Part shown: piece by piece, positions 1-9,228 of the stretch
Layout of the letters: each line of letters begins with the position of its first letter
Numbering within the stretch: position 1 is the first letter of the stretch
From: JBBWZH01 sp035544115
Lineage (GTDB): Bacteria; Actinomycetota; Actinomycetes; Mycobacteriales; CADCTP01
Length of the DNA: 64,000 bases
NCBI GenBank assembly: GCA_963714145.1
Contig: OY970235.1
Coordinates: forward strand, 7,378,001 to 7,442,000
Direction: 5' to 3'
Notes under the pieces: generated by a model
What the model saw: the letters and a program-made list of their open reading frames with translations, nothing else
What the model was told of the DNA's origin: nothing
Database searches by the model: none
Translations under genes and position numbers: made by a program

Positions 1-1
1 C

Positions 2-1570
2 CGGGACGACTGGGACGCGCTGGCCGGTGCCACCGTGGCCGGGCATGTGCTGGAGTGCGGCGCCCAGGCGACCGGCGGCAACTTCGCCTTCTTCACCGAG
101 ATTCCGGGGCTGGACCACCCGGGCTTCCCGCTGGCCGAGGTGTCGTCCGACGGCACCAGCGTGATCACCAAGCACCCGGGCACCGGCGGTGCGGTCACCC
201 CGGAGACGGTCACCGCGCAGCTGCTGTACGAGATCGGCCCACCCGGCTACCTCGGGCCGGACGTCACCAGCCTCTTCGACACGATCGAGCTGACCGCCGA
301 CGGGCCGGATCGGGTCCGGATCTCCGGGGTCCGCGGCGTGCCGCCACCCCCGACCGTCAAGGTCGGGCTGAACCGGCTCGGCGGCTTCCGCAACGCGATG
401 ACGTTCGTCCTCACCGGGTTGGCCGTGCCGGCCAAGGCGGAGCTGGTCCAGGCCCAGCTGACCGCCGCGCTCGGTGCCGCCGCCCCGTCCAGTCTGGTGT
501 GGACACTCGCCCGCACCGACCAGCCGGACCCGGCCACCGAGGAGACCGCGAGCGCCCTGCTGCACGTGGTCGCCCGCGACCCTGACCCGGCAAAGGTCGG
601 CCGGGCCTTCTCCCAGGCCGTCGTCGAGCTGGCACTGGCCTCCTACCCTGGCTTCTTCGCCACCTCCCCGCCCGCCGACGGCTCCCCGTACGGGGTCTTC
701 GAGGCTGCCCACGTCGCCGCGTCCGAAGTGGACCACGTCGCCGTCCTGCCGTCCGGCGACCGGGTTCCGGTGCCACCGACCCCCGCGGCGGCCTGGACGA
801 TCGAGTCGGCCGACGGCGCCGGCGCGGCGAGCGGTGTCGCCGACGGCGGCGCCCCGGTCAGCGCCGCGAGCGGCCCGGGGGGCCGGCGGAGCAGGCTGAC
901 CGGGCGGGCCGGCAGCGCCCCGGGCGGCCGGGCCGGCAGCGGCCCGGGCGGCGGCGCCGGCAGTGCCCCGATCGGCCCGGCCACCGGCGCACCCAGCGGG
1001 CCGCCCGCCGGCACCGGCGGAACCACCGACGGTCCAGCCAGCGACGACAACCGGCCCGGCGGGGGCAACCGGCCCGGCGGGGACGGCCCGGCCGATCCCG
1101 GCGCCGGGCCGGCCGGCCGGGACGGTGCGGTCGAGGAGACGGCTGGCGACGGCGCCGGTACCGGCGCCGCCGGGGCGCCGCCGGGCAGCCGGGACGGCAC
1201 ACCGGGCGGACCGTCGGGCGGGCCTGTCCGGCGGGTGCCGCTGGGGGTGCTGGTCGGCGCGCGGTCCGGCGACAAGGGCGGGTCGGCGAACCTCGGCGTC
1301 TGGGCCCGGTCGGCCGCGGCGTACCCGTGGCTGGTCGAGACGCTGACCGTCGAGCGGCTGCGCGAACTGCTGCCGGAGGCGGCCGACCACCCGGTCACCC
1401 GGTACCTGCTGCCCAACCTGAACGCGCTGAACTTCGTCATCGACGGCCTGCTCGGCGCCGGCGTAGCGGCGTCCACCCGGTTCGACCCGCAGGCCAAGGG
1501 CCTCGGCGAGTGGTTGCGGGCCCGGCTGGTCGACGTGCCCGTGTCGCTTGTGGATAGACATGTCGTTTGA
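2..1570 (+). CDS. atuA: AtuA family protein (acyclic terpene utilization), 5' partial
   Basis: The reading frame is open from the left edge, so the true start lies outside the window. The N-terminal part (to about nt 810) matches the DUF1446/AtuA domain, with the stretch GGNFAFF and the conserved PPTVKVGLN. The C-terminal part (nt 1225-1567, GARSGDKGGSANLGVW) matches the AtuA-like ferredoxin-fold domain. Between them is an unusually long Gly/Ala/Pro-rich linker of about 130 residues. AtuA is required for citronellol/geraniol catabolism in Pseudomonas, but its reaction is unknown. The stop lies 8 nt inside the next gene, so translation is probably coupled. The family call is strong; the substrate is inferred from the operon. 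Confidence 0.85.
   Translation, partial: RDDWDALAGATVAGHVLECGAQATGGNFAFFTEIPGLDHPGFPLAEVSSDGTSVITKHPGTGGAVTPETVTAQLLYEIGPPGYLGPDVTSLFDTIELTADGPDRVRISGVRGVPPPPTVKVGLNRLGGFRNAMTFVLTGLAVPAKAELVQAQLTAALGAAAPSSLVWTLARTDQPDPATEETASALLHVVARDPDPAKVGRAFSQAVVELALASYPGFFATSPPADGSPYGVFEAAHVAASEVDHVAVLPSGDRVPVPPTPAAAWTIESADGAGAASGVADGGAPVSAASGPGGRRSRLTGRAGSAPGGRAGSGPGGGAGSAPIGPATGAPSGPPAGTGGTTDGPASDDNRPGGGNRPGGDGPADPGAGPAGRDGAVEETAGDGAGTGAAGAPPGSRDGTPGGPSGGPVRRVPLGVLVGARSGDKGGSANLGVWARSAAAYPWLVETLTVERLRELLPEAADHPVTRYLLPNLNALNFVIDGLLGAGVAASTRFDPQAKGLGEWLRARLVDVPVSLVDRHVV
810..1225 (+). repeat. low-complexity Gly/Pro/Ala linker coding region
   Basis: This stretch of the atuA-family gene is built from imperfect repeats of GGC/CCG-rich codons, giving runs such as SAPGGRAGSGPGG and NRPGGG. 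It separates two well-conserved domains and has no recognisable fold. The repeats look like slippage expansion. Confidence 0.7.
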
Positions 1571-2699
1571 CACCGAGGAGCGGCGGGCGCTGCGGGGCAC
1601 CGTCCGTGCTTTCGTCCGGCGGGAGGTCGTGCCGCAGCTGGCGGAGTGGGAGCGGGCCGGGGAGGTGCCGCGGTCGCTGCACCGGGCGGCCGGCGCGGCC
1701 GGGCTGCTCGGCATCGGGTTCGCCGAGGAGGTCGGCGGCAGCGGCGGGGGCCTGCTCGACGTGCTGGTGCTGACCGAGGAGCTGATCCTGGCCGGCGGCT
1801 CGTCCGGGCTGATCGCGGCGCTGCTGACGCACGGGATCGCGATCCCGCACATCGTCGCGGCCGGCGACCCGGCGCAGATCGACCGGTACGTCCGGCCGGC
1901 GCTGGCCGGCGCGGCGATCGGCGCGCTGGCGGTGACCGAGCCGGACGGCGGCTCGGACGTGGCCGCACTGCGCACCGCCGCCCACCGGGACGGCGACGGC
2001 TACCTCGTCACCGGCACCAAGACGTTCATCACCTCGGGCGCCCGGGCCGACTTCGTCACCACCGCGGTACGCACCGGCGGCCCCGGCCACGCCGGTATCT
2101 CGCTACTGGTGATCGAGCGCGGTACCCCGGGGTTCACCGTGGTGCGCCGGCTGGCGAAGCTCGGCTGGCACTGCTCCGACACCGCCGAGCTGTCCTTTGT
2201 GGACTCTCCGGTGCCGGCGGTGAACCTGGTCGGCGCCGAGGGCACCGGGTTCGTCCAGATCATGCGGCAGTTCCAGACCGAGCGGCTCTCCCTCGCGGTG
2301 CAGGCGTACGCGACCGCGGCGCGCTGCCTGGAGCTGACGCTGGGCTGGGTGAAGCAGCGCGAGACGTTCGGCCGGCCGCTGGCGAGCCGGCAGGTGGTGC
2401 GGCACCGGGTGGCCGAGATGGCCCGGCTGACCGACGTGGCCCGCACGTACACCCGGGCCGTCGCGGTCCGGCTGGCGGCCGGCGAGGACGTGGTGGCGGA
2501 GGTGTCGATGGCGAAGAACACCGCGGTAGCCGCCTGCGCCGAGGTGGTAGACGCGGCGGTGCAGCTGCACGGCGGCTTCGGCTACCTGGCCGACGCCGAG
2601 GTGGAGCGGCACTACCGGGACAGCCGGATCTTCGGTATCGGCGGCGGCACCACCGAGATCATGACCGAGATCGTGGCCGGCAAGCTGGGCCTGCGATGA
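1560..2699 (+). CDS. acyl-CoA dehydrogenase
   Basis: A 379-residue FAD-dependent acyl-CoA dehydrogenase that introduces the alpha-beta double bond into an acyl-CoA. Visible landmarks are AVTEPDGGSDVAALRT (FAD/substrate loop), RETFGRPLASRQVV, and the C-terminal HGGFGYLADAEVERHYRD and GIGGGTTEIM. The GGGT form lacks the MCAD-type glutamate and resembles the isovaleryl-CoA dehydrogenase arrangement, where the base lies elsewhere. The ATG at 1560 is chosen over the in-frame TTG at 1548; it overlaps the upstream stop. The gene overlaps the following carboxyltransferase by ATGA. The operon suggests a branched or citronellyl-type acyl-CoA substrate. Confidence 0.9.
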   Translation: MSFDTEERRALRGTVRAFVRREVVPQLAEWERAGEVPRSLHRAAGAAGLLGIGFAEEVGGSGGGLLDVLVLTEELILAGGSSGLIAALLTHGIAIPHIVAAGDPAQIDRYVRPALAGAAIGALAVTEPDGGSDVAALRTAAHRDGDGYLVTGTKTFITSGARADFVTTAVRTGGPGHAGISLLVIERGTPGFTVVRRLAKLGWHCSDTAELSFVDSPVPAVNLVGAEGTGFVQIMRQFQTERLSLAVQAYATAARCLELTLGWVKQRETFGRPLASRQVVRHRVAEMARLTDVARTYTRAVAVRLAAGEDVVAEVSMAKNTAVAACAEVVDAAVQLHGGFGYLADAEVERHYRDSRIFGIGGGTTEIMTEIVAGKLGLR

Positions 2700-4294
2700 G
2701 CACTTTATCGTCCACTGTGGACACCAGCGGCGCGGCATACCGGCAGAACCGGGACGCGTCGCTGGCCAAGCTGGACGAACTGGCCACCGAGCAGGCCAAG
2801 GCGCTGGCCGGCGGCGGGCCGAAGTACGTCGACCGGCATCGCGGCCGGGGCAAGCTGCTGGCCCGGGAGCGGATCGAGCTGCTGCTCGACCCGGACACGC
2901 CGTTCCTGGAGCTCTCCCCGCTGGCCGCCTGGGGGTCGGACTACCCGGTGGGCGCCAGCATGGTCACCGGCATCGGCGTGGTGTCCGGGGTGGAGTGCCT
3001 GGTCAGCGCGAACGATCCGACCGTACGCGGCGGCGCGAGCAACCCGTGGACGCTGAAGAAGTCGCTGCGGGCGCACGAGATCGCGCTGTCGAACCGGCTG
3101 CCGGTCGTCACGATGGTCGAGTCCGGCGGTGCCGACCTGCCCAGCCAGGCGGAGATCTTCGTCCCGGGCGGGCGCATCTTCGCCGACCTGACCAGGCTGT
3201 CCGCGGCCGGCATCCCGACGATCGCGCTGGTGTTCGGCAACTCCACCGCCGGCGGCGCGTACGTGCCCGGGCTGTGCGACTACACGGTGCTGGTCAAGCG
3301 CCGGGCGAAGGTGTTCCTCGGCGGGCCGCCGCTGGTGAAGATGGCCACCGGGGAGGAGTCCGACGACGAGTCGCTCGGCGGGGCCGAGATGCACGCGCAG
3401 GTCAGCGGCCTGGCCGACTACCTGGCCGAGGATGAGCGGGACGCGCTGCGGATCGGCCGGCGGATCGTCGCCCGGCTCGGCTGGCGCAAGCTCGGCCCCG
3501 GCGCCACCGAGCCGCCGGACGAGCCGGTGCACGACCCGGACGAGCTGCTCGGCATCATCCCGGACGATCTCAAGGTGCCGTTCGATCCGCGCGAGGTGCT
3601 CGCCCGGGTCCTGGACGGCTCCCGCTTCGACGAGTTCAAGCCCGGTTACGGCCGCTCGCTGGTCACCGGCTGGGGCTCCGTGCACGGCTTCCCGGTGGGC
3701 GTGCTGGCCAACGCGCAGGGCGTGCTGTTCAGCGCGGAGTCGCAGAAGGCCACCCAGTTCATCCAGCTGGCCAACCAGGTGGGCACCCCGCTGGTCTTCC
3801 TGCAGAACACCACCGGGTACATGGTCGGCGCGCAGTACGAGCAGGGCGGCATCATCAAGCACGGCGCCGCGATGATCAACGCGGTGACCAATTCGCGGGT
3901 GCCGCACCTGACCGTGCTGCTCGGCGCGTCCTACGGCGCCGGCAACTACGGCATGTGCGGCCGCGCCTACGACCCGCGCTTCCTGTTCAGCTGGCCGGGC
4001 GCCAAGTCGGCGGTGATGGGCCCGCAGCAACTGGCCGGCGTACTGTCCATTGTGGCCAGACAAGCCACCGCCGCGCGCGGCCAGCAGTACGACGAGCAGG
4101 GTGACGCCGCCATGCGGGCCATGGTCGAGCAGCAGATCGAGGCACAGTCGGCCGCGTTCGCGATGTCCGGCCGGCTCTACGACGACGGCGTGATCGACCC
4201 GCGCGACACCCGTACCGTCCTCGGCCTCTGCCTTTCGGTCATCCACAGTGGACAATGGCAGGGCACCCGCGGTTACGGGGTGTTCCGGCCATGA
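2696..4294 (+). CDS. acyl-CoA carboxylase carboxyltransferase (beta) subunit
   Basis: A 532-residue carboxyltransferase that moves the carboxyl group from biotin to an acyl-CoA, forming a complex with the product of the next gene. Both crotonase-fold halves are present: the N-terminal half has GNSTAGGAYVPG, and the C-terminal half has GASYGAGNYGMCGRAY, which forms the oxyanion hole. Length and motifs match the methylcrotonyl-/geranyl-CoA carboxylase branch (LiuB/AtuC) better than propionyl-CoA carboxylase. The start overlaps the upstream stop (ATGA), and the stop overlaps the next start in the same way. Which acyl-CoA is used cannot be read from sequence. Confidence 0.92.
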   Translation: MSTLSSTVDTSGAAYRQNRDASLAKLDELATEQAKALAGGGPKYVDRHRGRGKLLARERIELLLDPDTPFLELSPLAAWGSDYPVGASMVTGIGVVSGVECLVSANDPTVRGGASNPWTLKKSLRAHEIALSNRLPVVTMVESGGADLPSQAEIFVPGGRIFADLTRLSAAGIPTIALVFGNSTAGGAYVPGLCDYTVLVKRRAKVFLGGPPLVKMATGEESDDESLGGAEMHAQVSGLADYLAEDERDALRIGRRIVARLGWRKLGPGATEPPDEPVHDPDELLGIIPDDLKVPFDPREVLARVLDGSRFDEFKPGYGRSLVTGWGSVHGFPVGVLANAQGVLFSAESQKATQFIQLANQVGTPLVFLQNTTGYMVGAQYEQGGIIKHGAAMINAVTNSRVPHLTVLLGASYGAGNYGMCGRAYDPRFLFSWPGAKSAVMGPQQLAGVLSIVARQATAARGQQYDEQGDAAMRAMVEQQIEAQSAAFAMSGRLYDDGVIDPRDTRTVLGLCLSVIHSGQWQGTRGYGVFRP

Positions 4295-6231
4295 ACCGCC
4301 TGCTGGTGGCGAACCGGGGCGAGATCGCCCGGCGGATCATCCGCAGCTGCCGCGATCTCGGCATCTCCCCGGTCGCCGTCTACTCCGACCCGGACGCCGA
4401 CGCGCCGCACGTGGCCGAGGCCGACCTGGCGGTCCGGCTGCCCGGCGCCGCGCCGGCCGACACCTACCTGCGGATCGACCTGCTGGTCGCCGCCGCCCGG
4501 CGGGTCGGCGCGGACGCGGTCCACCCCGGCTACGGCTTCCTCGCCGAGAACGCCGGGTTCGCCACCGCCGTCCTGGCCGCCGGCCTGGTCTGGGTCGGCC
4601 CGCCCCCGGCCGCGATCGCCGCGATGGGGTCCAAAGTGGAGGCCAAACGGCTGATGGCGGCGGCCGGCGTGCCGGTGCTGCCGACCTGGCCGGCCGGCGC
4701 CGTGCCAGCCGACGCCCGGTACCCGGTGCTGGTCAAGGCGTCCTACGGCGGGGGCGGCCGCGGCATGCGGATCGTGCCGACCGCCGCCGCGCTCGCCGCC
4801 GCGACCGGCGCCGCCGGGCGCGAGGCGGCCGCGGCCTTCGGCGACGGTGCCGTGTTCGTCGAGCCGTACCTGGCGCCGGCCCGGCACATCGAGGTGCAGG
4901 TGCTGGCCGACCCGGCCGGCACCGTGGTGGCGCTCGGCGAGCGGGAGTGTTCGATCCAGCGCCGGCACCAGAAGATCATCGAGGAGGCTCCCTCCCCGGC
5001 CGTGTCCGGCGACCTGCGGGCCCGGCTGTTCGCCGCGGCGGTCGCGGCGGCCCGGGCGATCGGCTATGTCGGCGCCGGCACCGTCGAGTTCCTGCTCGGC
5101 CCGGCCGGCGAGCTGGCCTTCCTGGAGATGAACACCCGGCTGCAGGTGGAACACCCGGTCACCGAGTGCGTCCTGGGCCTCGACCTGGTCGCGCTGCAAC
5201 TACGCATCGCCGAGGGCGCGCCGCTGCCGTTCACCGAGCCGCCGCCGGTCACCGGCCACGCCATCGAGGCCCGCCTGTACGCCGAGGATCCGGCCGCCGG
5301 CTGGCGCCCGTCCACCGGCACGCTGCACGGGTTCGAGGTGCCCGGCACCGCCGCCGAGTTCGCCGTGCCGCCCGGGTACGGGTTGCGGGTGGACAGTGGC
5401 GTCCGGGCCGGCTCGGTCGTCTCCGGCCACTACGACGCGATGCTGGCCAAGCTGATCGGCTGGGCACCGACCCGGGCCGAGGCCGCCCGCCGGCTGGCCG
5501 GCGCCCTGGCCGGCGCCCGGCTGCACGGCATCACCACCAACCGCGACCTGCTCGTTCGCGTCCTGCGCCAGCCCGACTTCCTGGCCGGCGACACCGACAC
5601 CGGCTTCCTCGACCGGCACAGCGACATGTTCGCGCCGCTGGCCGGCGCGGCCGAGACCGGGCGGTGCGCGCTGGCGGCGGCGCTGGCCCGGGCCGCGGAA
5701 CGGCGCGCCGACGCCCGGATCCTGCGGACCCTGCCGGCCGGCTGGCGGAACGTCCGATCGCAGCCGGCGGTGGCCCGGTTCGACGGGCCGGCCGGCGAGG
5801 TCGAGGTGACGTACCGGCCACTGCCGGCCGGCGTCCGGGTGCTGATCGCCGAACCGGCCCGGGTCGCGCTGGAGATCGACGGCCTGCGCCGCGAGTACCG
5901 GGTCAGCCGGGTCGGCGACACCTCCTATGTGGACGGTCCAGAGGCGGCGGTCACGCTGCGGGCCGTCGAACCGCTGCCGGCACCGGCGGCCCGGCTGCAG
6001 GCCGGGTCGCTGATCGCGCCGATGCCAGGGACGGTGCTCCGGCTCGCGGTGGCGGTCGGCGATCGGGTAGCCGCCGGCGCGCCGCTGCTCGCCCTGGAAG
6101 CGATGAAGATGGAGCACGCGATCACCGCACCCGCCGCCGGCACGGTCACCGCGCTGCCGGTCGGCACCGGGTCGCAGGTGGACGCCGGCGCGGTGCTGGT
6201 GGTGCTCGAACCCGACGAGCCGGAGGCATGA
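4291..6231 (+). CDS. acyl-CoA carboxylase alpha subunit (biotin carboxylase plus biotin carrier)
   Basis: A 646-residue protein with biotin carboxylase at the N-terminus (MNRLLVANRGEIARRI; ATP-grasp glycine loop GGGGRGMRIV; ERECSIQRRHQKIIEE; EMNTRLQVEHPVTE) and a biotinyl carrier domain at the C-terminus. The biotin-accepting lysine is in EAMKME, about residue 606. It uses ATP and bicarbonate to carboxylate its own biotin, then hands the carboxyl group to the carboxyltransferase. It starts with an ATGA overlap on the previous gene. The domain order is that of methylcrotonyl/geranyl-CoA carboxylase alpha subunits. Confidence 0.93.
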   Translation: MNRLLVANRGEIARRIIRSCRDLGISPVAVYSDPDADAPHVAEADLAVRLPGAAPADTYLRIDLLVAAARRVGADAVHPGYGFLAENAGFATAVLAAGLVWVGPPPAAIAAMGSKVEAKRLMAAAGVPVLPTWPAGAVPADARYPVLVKASYGGGGRGMRIVPTAAALAAATGAAGREAAAAFGDGAVFVEPYLAPARHIEVQVLADPAGTVVALGERECSIQRRHQKIIEEAPSPAVSGDLRARLFAAAVAAARAIGYVGAGTVEFLLGPAGELAFLEMNTRLQVEHPVTECVLGLDLVALQLRIAEGAPLPFTEPPPVTGHAIEARLYAEDPAAGWRPSTGTLHGFEVPGTAAEFAVPPGYGLRVDSGVRAGSVVSGHYDAMLAKLIGWAPTRAEAARRLAGALAGARLHGITTNRDLLVRVLRQPDFLAGDTDTGFLDRHSDMFAPLAGAAETGRCALAAALARAAERRADARILRTLPAGWRNVRSQPAVARFDGPAGEVEVTYRPLPAGVRVLIAEPARVALEIDGLRREYRVSRVGDTSYVDGPEAAVTLRAVEPLPAPAARLQAGSLIAPMPGTVLRLAVAVGDRVAAGAPLLALEAMKMEHAITAPAAGTVTALPVGTGSQVDAGAVLVVLEPDEPEA

Positions 6232-7391
6232 TGGACTTCACCGAGACCCGCGAGCAGCAGGAATTACGCGCCGCGGTGGCCCGGGTGGCCGCCGGCTACG
6301 GCCACAAGTACTGGCTGCGGAAGGCCCGGGCCGGGGAGAAGACCCGCGAGCTCTGGGACGAGATGGGCAGCCTCGGCTACCTGGGCGTCAACATCCCGGC
6401 CGAGTACGGCGGCGGCGGGCAGGGCATCACGGAGCTGACCATTGTCGGCGAGGAGCTGGCCGCCGCCGGCTGCCCGCTGCTGCTGCTCGTCGTCTCACCG
6501 GCCATCTGCGCCACCATCATCGCCCGGTCCGGCACCGCGGAGCAGCGGATGCGCTGGCTGCCCGGCATCGCCGACGGCAGCACCCGGATGGCGTTCGCGA
6601 TCACCGAGCCGGAGGCCGGCTCGAACAGCCACCGCATCACCACGACCGCCACCGGGGATGGCGGCGACTGGCTGCTCACCGGCCGCAAGACGTACATCTC
6701 CGGGGTGGACGAGGCGGACGCCGTGCTCGTGGTGGCCCGCTCCAGGGACGCCCGCACCGGCACGCTGCGGCCGGCGCTGATCGTCGTACCCACCGACGCG
6801 CCCGGCTTCGAGCGCACGCTGATCCCGGTCGAGATCACCGGCCCGGAGAAGCAGTTCGAGCTGGTCTTCGACGGTGTCCGGGTGCCGGCGGACGCGCTGA
6901 TCGGCCAGACCCCGGAGGCCGCCATCTCGGCGCTGTTCGCCGGGCTGAACCCGGAACGGATCATGGGCGCCGCGTTCGCCGGCGGCATCGGCCGCTACGC
7001 GCTCGGCCGGGCCACCGCGTACGCCAAGGAGCGGGCGGTCTGGGGGGCGCCGATCGGCAGCCACCAGGGGCTCGCCCACCCGCTGGCGCACGCGGCGATC
7101 CAGCTCGAACTGGCCCGGCTGATGACCGCGAAGGCGGCCTGGCTCTACGACACCGGCCAGGACGAGGCGGCCGGCGAGGCGGCGAACATGGCGAAGTACT
7201 CGGCCGCGGAAGCCTCGCTGGCGGTACTCGACCAGGCCATCCAGATCCACGGCGGGAACGGCTTCGCCACCGAATACGGCCTGATGACCTTGTGGGGGGC
7301 CGCCCGGCTGGCCCGTACCGCCCCGATCAGCCGCGAAATGGTGCTGAACTTCGTCGCCACCCACACCCTCGGGCTCCCCCGCTCCTACTGA
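6231..7391 (+). CDS. acyl-CoA dehydrogenase
   Basis: A second acyl-CoA dehydrogenase of 386 residues, last gene of the operon. Motifs are AITEPEAGSNSHRI, the IHGGNGFATEYGL segment and the C-terminal TAPISREM in place of the usual YEGT, so it belongs to a different subfamily from the first one. Two ATG codons are possible (6228 and 6231). The second sits at better spacing from GGAGG (6222-6226) and is preferred. It probably acts on a different intermediate of the same isoprenoid or branched-chain route. The exact substrate is unknown. Confidence 0.9.
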   Translation: MDFTETREQQELRAAVARVAAGYGHKYWLRKARAGEKTRELWDEMGSLGYLGVNIPAEYGGGGQGITELTIVGEELAAAGCPLLLLVVSPAICATIIARSGTAEQRMRWLPGIADGSTRMAFAITEPEAGSNSHRITTTATGDGGDWLLTGRKTYISGVDEADAVLVVARSRDARTGTLRPALIVVPTDAPGFERTLIPVEITGPEKQFELVFDGVRVPADALIGQTPEAAISALFAGLNPERIMGAAFAGGIGRYALGRATAYAKERAVWGAPIGSHQGLAHPLAHAAIQLELARLMTAKAAWLYDTGQDEAAGEAANMAKYSAAEASLAVLDQAIQIHGGNGFATEYGLMTLWGAARLARTAPISREMVLNFVATHTLGLPRSY

Positions 7392-7484
7392 CCCTCGCCG
7401 CGCACGCACGTGCGGTGCTCGGCCAGGCGATTCCGGCTGGGGTGCCGGGTGTGGACGGCAGCAGCCGCGCCCACGGCCGACCGG

Positions 7485-8075
7485 CTAACGCCGCCCGCAG
7501 CCACCGTGCCGGTAACCACCGTGCCAGTGACCACTGCGCCGGTAGCCGCCGTGCCGGTGGCTCCGCCCTGCGGGCGACCCCGGACCGTCGGCGATCGGGC
7601 CGCCGGCTACCGGACTGCCGGCGGTGGGTTCCGCGGCCGGGGCGCCGGCGAAGTGCGCCCAGCGGGCGTGCTTCAGCGCGCCGATGCCGAAGAAGATCAT
7701 CGGCCAGGCCGGCCAGAAGTAGCCGGCACCGGTGGCGGCCCAGATCGCGATCAGCACGGCCGACCAGCCCAGGTAGGCCGCCAGGTAGCCGCGGGTGGCG
7801 GACCAGGCCGCGGACCGGACCGCGGACCGGGCCGCGGACCGGGCCGTCGACCGGCCCTGGCGGTCGGCCGGCGCCAGCGAGCGGCCACCGTCCGGCAGGT
7901 CGGCGGTGATCGGCGCCAGGTCGGATATGTACCGCGCCGCGTACACCTGGGCCAGCCGTTCGTCGGCCTCGGCCAGGGTGAGCATGCCTTTACCGGCCGC
8001 GGCGGAGACGATCGCCGCCACCCGCTCCCGGTCGGCGTCCGACGCGCGGATCGATGGTGCCGCCTCGGTCGTCAT
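7485..8075 (-). CDS. DUF1707 (SHOCT-like) 2TM membrane protein
   Basis: A 196-residue protein. The N-terminal 55 residues match DUF1707 (RASDADRERV, LTLAEADERLAQVYAAR). An Arg/Ala-rich linker follows, then a two-helix membrane segment (YLGWSAVLIAIWAATGAGYF and the following PAWPMIFFGIGALKHARW), then a low-complexity tail with HGGY repeats. The ATG at 8075 is preferred because GGAGGG precedes it at good spacing; the open frame runs further upstream without a better start. DUF1707 proteins are common in actinobacteria and mostly uncharacterised. A perfect palindrome overlaps its putative promoter, so it is probably repressed by a dimeric regulator. Confidence 0.8.
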   Translation of the reverse strand: MTTEAAPSIRASDADRERVAAIVSAAAGKGMLTLAEADERLAQVYAARYISDLAPITADLPDGGRSLAPADRQGRSTARSAARSAVRSAAWSATRGYLAAYLGWSAVLIAIWAATGAGYFWPAWPMIFFGIGALKHARWAHFAGAPAAEPTAGSPVAGGPIADGPGSPAGRSHRHGGYRRSGHWHGGYRHGGCGRR

Positions 8076-8099
8076 GTCTGTCTCCCTCCGCTCTTGCAA

Positions 8100-8115
8100 T
8101 GTAATCACGATTACA
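8100..8115. promoter_or_regulatory. 16-bp palindromic operator candidate
   Basis: TGTAATCACGATTACA is a perfect inverted repeat (7-bp arms, 2-bp centre). On the minus strand its last bases form TACATT, a plausible -10 box for the DUF1707 gene, 25 nt upstream of its ATG. A dimeric repressor is the simplest reading. A PadR- or GntR-type regulator is possible but not shown. Confidence 0.6.
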
Positions 8116-8184
8116 CCCGGCCGGCAGTTCCGCCGAGCCCAGTTCAGTAAACAGTGTTCACGCAACGCTGGCAAGGCGCGACCG

Positions 8185-8190
8185 TAATGT
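8185..8190 (+). promoter_or_regulatory. -10 box, leaderless start
   Basis: TAATGT lies 7 nt before the GTG at 8198, with no ribosome binding site, so transcription and translation probably begin together. Confidence 0.55.
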
Positions 8191-8197
8191 GATCCGC

Positions 8198-9193
8198 GTG
8201 CATGCGATCACGATCCCGAAGCCCGGCGGCCCGGAAGCACTGACCTGGGCCGAGGTACCCGATCCGGAGCCCGGCCCGGGCGAGGTGCTGGTCGAGGTGG
8301 CCGCCACCGCGGTGAACCGGGCCGACCTGCTGCAGCGGCAGGGCAACTACGCACCGCCGCCCGGCGCCCCGCCGTACCTCGGGGTGGAGTGCAGCGGCCG
8401 GATCATCGGGCTCGGCGAGGGCGTGGCCGGCTGGTCGATCGGCACCGAGGTGTGCGCACTGCTCGCCGGCGGCGGCTACGCCGAGCGGGTGGCCGTCCCG
8501 GCCGGCCAACTGCTGCCGATCCCGGCCGGGCTGAGCCTGGCCGAGGCGGCCGCGCTGCCCGAGGTCGCCTGCACGGTCTGGGCGAACGTGATGATGACCG
8601 CGAAGCTGCACCCGGGCCAGGTGTTCCTGGTGCACGGGGGGTCCAGCGGCATCGGCACGATGGCGATCCAGGTGGCCAGCCGGTACGGCGCCCGGGTGTT
8701 CTGCACCGCCGGCAGCGCGACCAAGCGGGAGCGCTGCCGCGAGCTCGGCGCCGAGGTCGCGATCGACTACAAGACCGAGGACTTCGTCGCCCGGGTCAAG
8801 GCCGAGACCGGCGGCGCCGGCGCGGACGTGATCCTGGACAACATGGGCGCCGCCTACCTGGGCCGCAACGTGGACGCGCTGGCCATCAACGGCTGGCTGG
8901 TGATCATCGGCATGCAGGGCGGCCGGGCCGGCGAGCTGGACATCGGCCAGCTGATGGCCAAGCGCGCCAAGGTCACCTCGTCCGCGCTGCGGCCGCGGCC
9001 GGTGCCGGAGAAGGCGGAGATCGTCGCCGCGGTCGGCAGCTCGCTCTGGCCGGCGATCGAGGCCGGCGAGATCCGCCCGGTCGTCGACCGGGTGCTACCG
9101 ATCGAGAAGGCGGCCGAGGCGCACCGGGTCGTGGAAGCCAGCGAGCACATCGGCAAGGTGGTCCTTGCCGTCAACCCCGCAGCGGGTCAGTAG
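8198..9193 (+). CDS. NAD(P)H-quinone oxidoreductase, zinc-less MDR family (PIG3-like)
   Basis: A 331-residue medium-chain dehydrogenase/reductase. It has the GroES-like N-terminal domain (AVNRADLLQRQGNY, PYLGVECSGRI), a Rossmann NADPH site (HGGSSGIGTMAIQVA) and the typical C-terminal region. The structural-zinc cysteines are absent, as in quinone oxidoreductases of the TP53I3/PIG3 branch, which reduce quinones with NADPH. GTG 8198 gives the usual N-terminus (MHAITIPKPGGPEAL) and fits the TANNNT spacing. An in-frame GTG at 8189 is the alternative. It is divergent from the DUF1707 gene. Confidence 0.87.
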   Translation: MHAITIPKPGGPEALTWAEVPDPEPGPGEVLVEVAATAVNRADLLQRQGNYAPPPGAPPYLGVECSGRIIGLGEGVAGWSIGTEVCALLAGGGYAERVAVPAGQLLPIPAGLSLAEAAALPEVACTVWANVMMTAKLHPGQVFLVHGGSSGIGTMAIQVASRYGARVFCTAGSATKRERCRELGAEVAIDYKTEDFVARVKAETGGAGADVILDNMGAAYLGRNVDALAINGWLVIIGMQGGRAGELDIGQLMAKRAKVTSSALRPRPVPEKAEIVAAVGSSLWPAIEAGEIRPVVDRVLPIEKAAEAHRVVEASEHIGKVVLAVNPAAGQ

Positions 9194-9228
9194 CTGTCCC
9201 AGCGCCCACCCGGCTCCGCCGCGAGGGC

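Noticed and set aside
643..1968. A 441-codon minus-strand frame opposite the AtuA-family gene
   Set aside because: It is an Arg/Pro/Ala-rich antisense shadow with no conserved segments.
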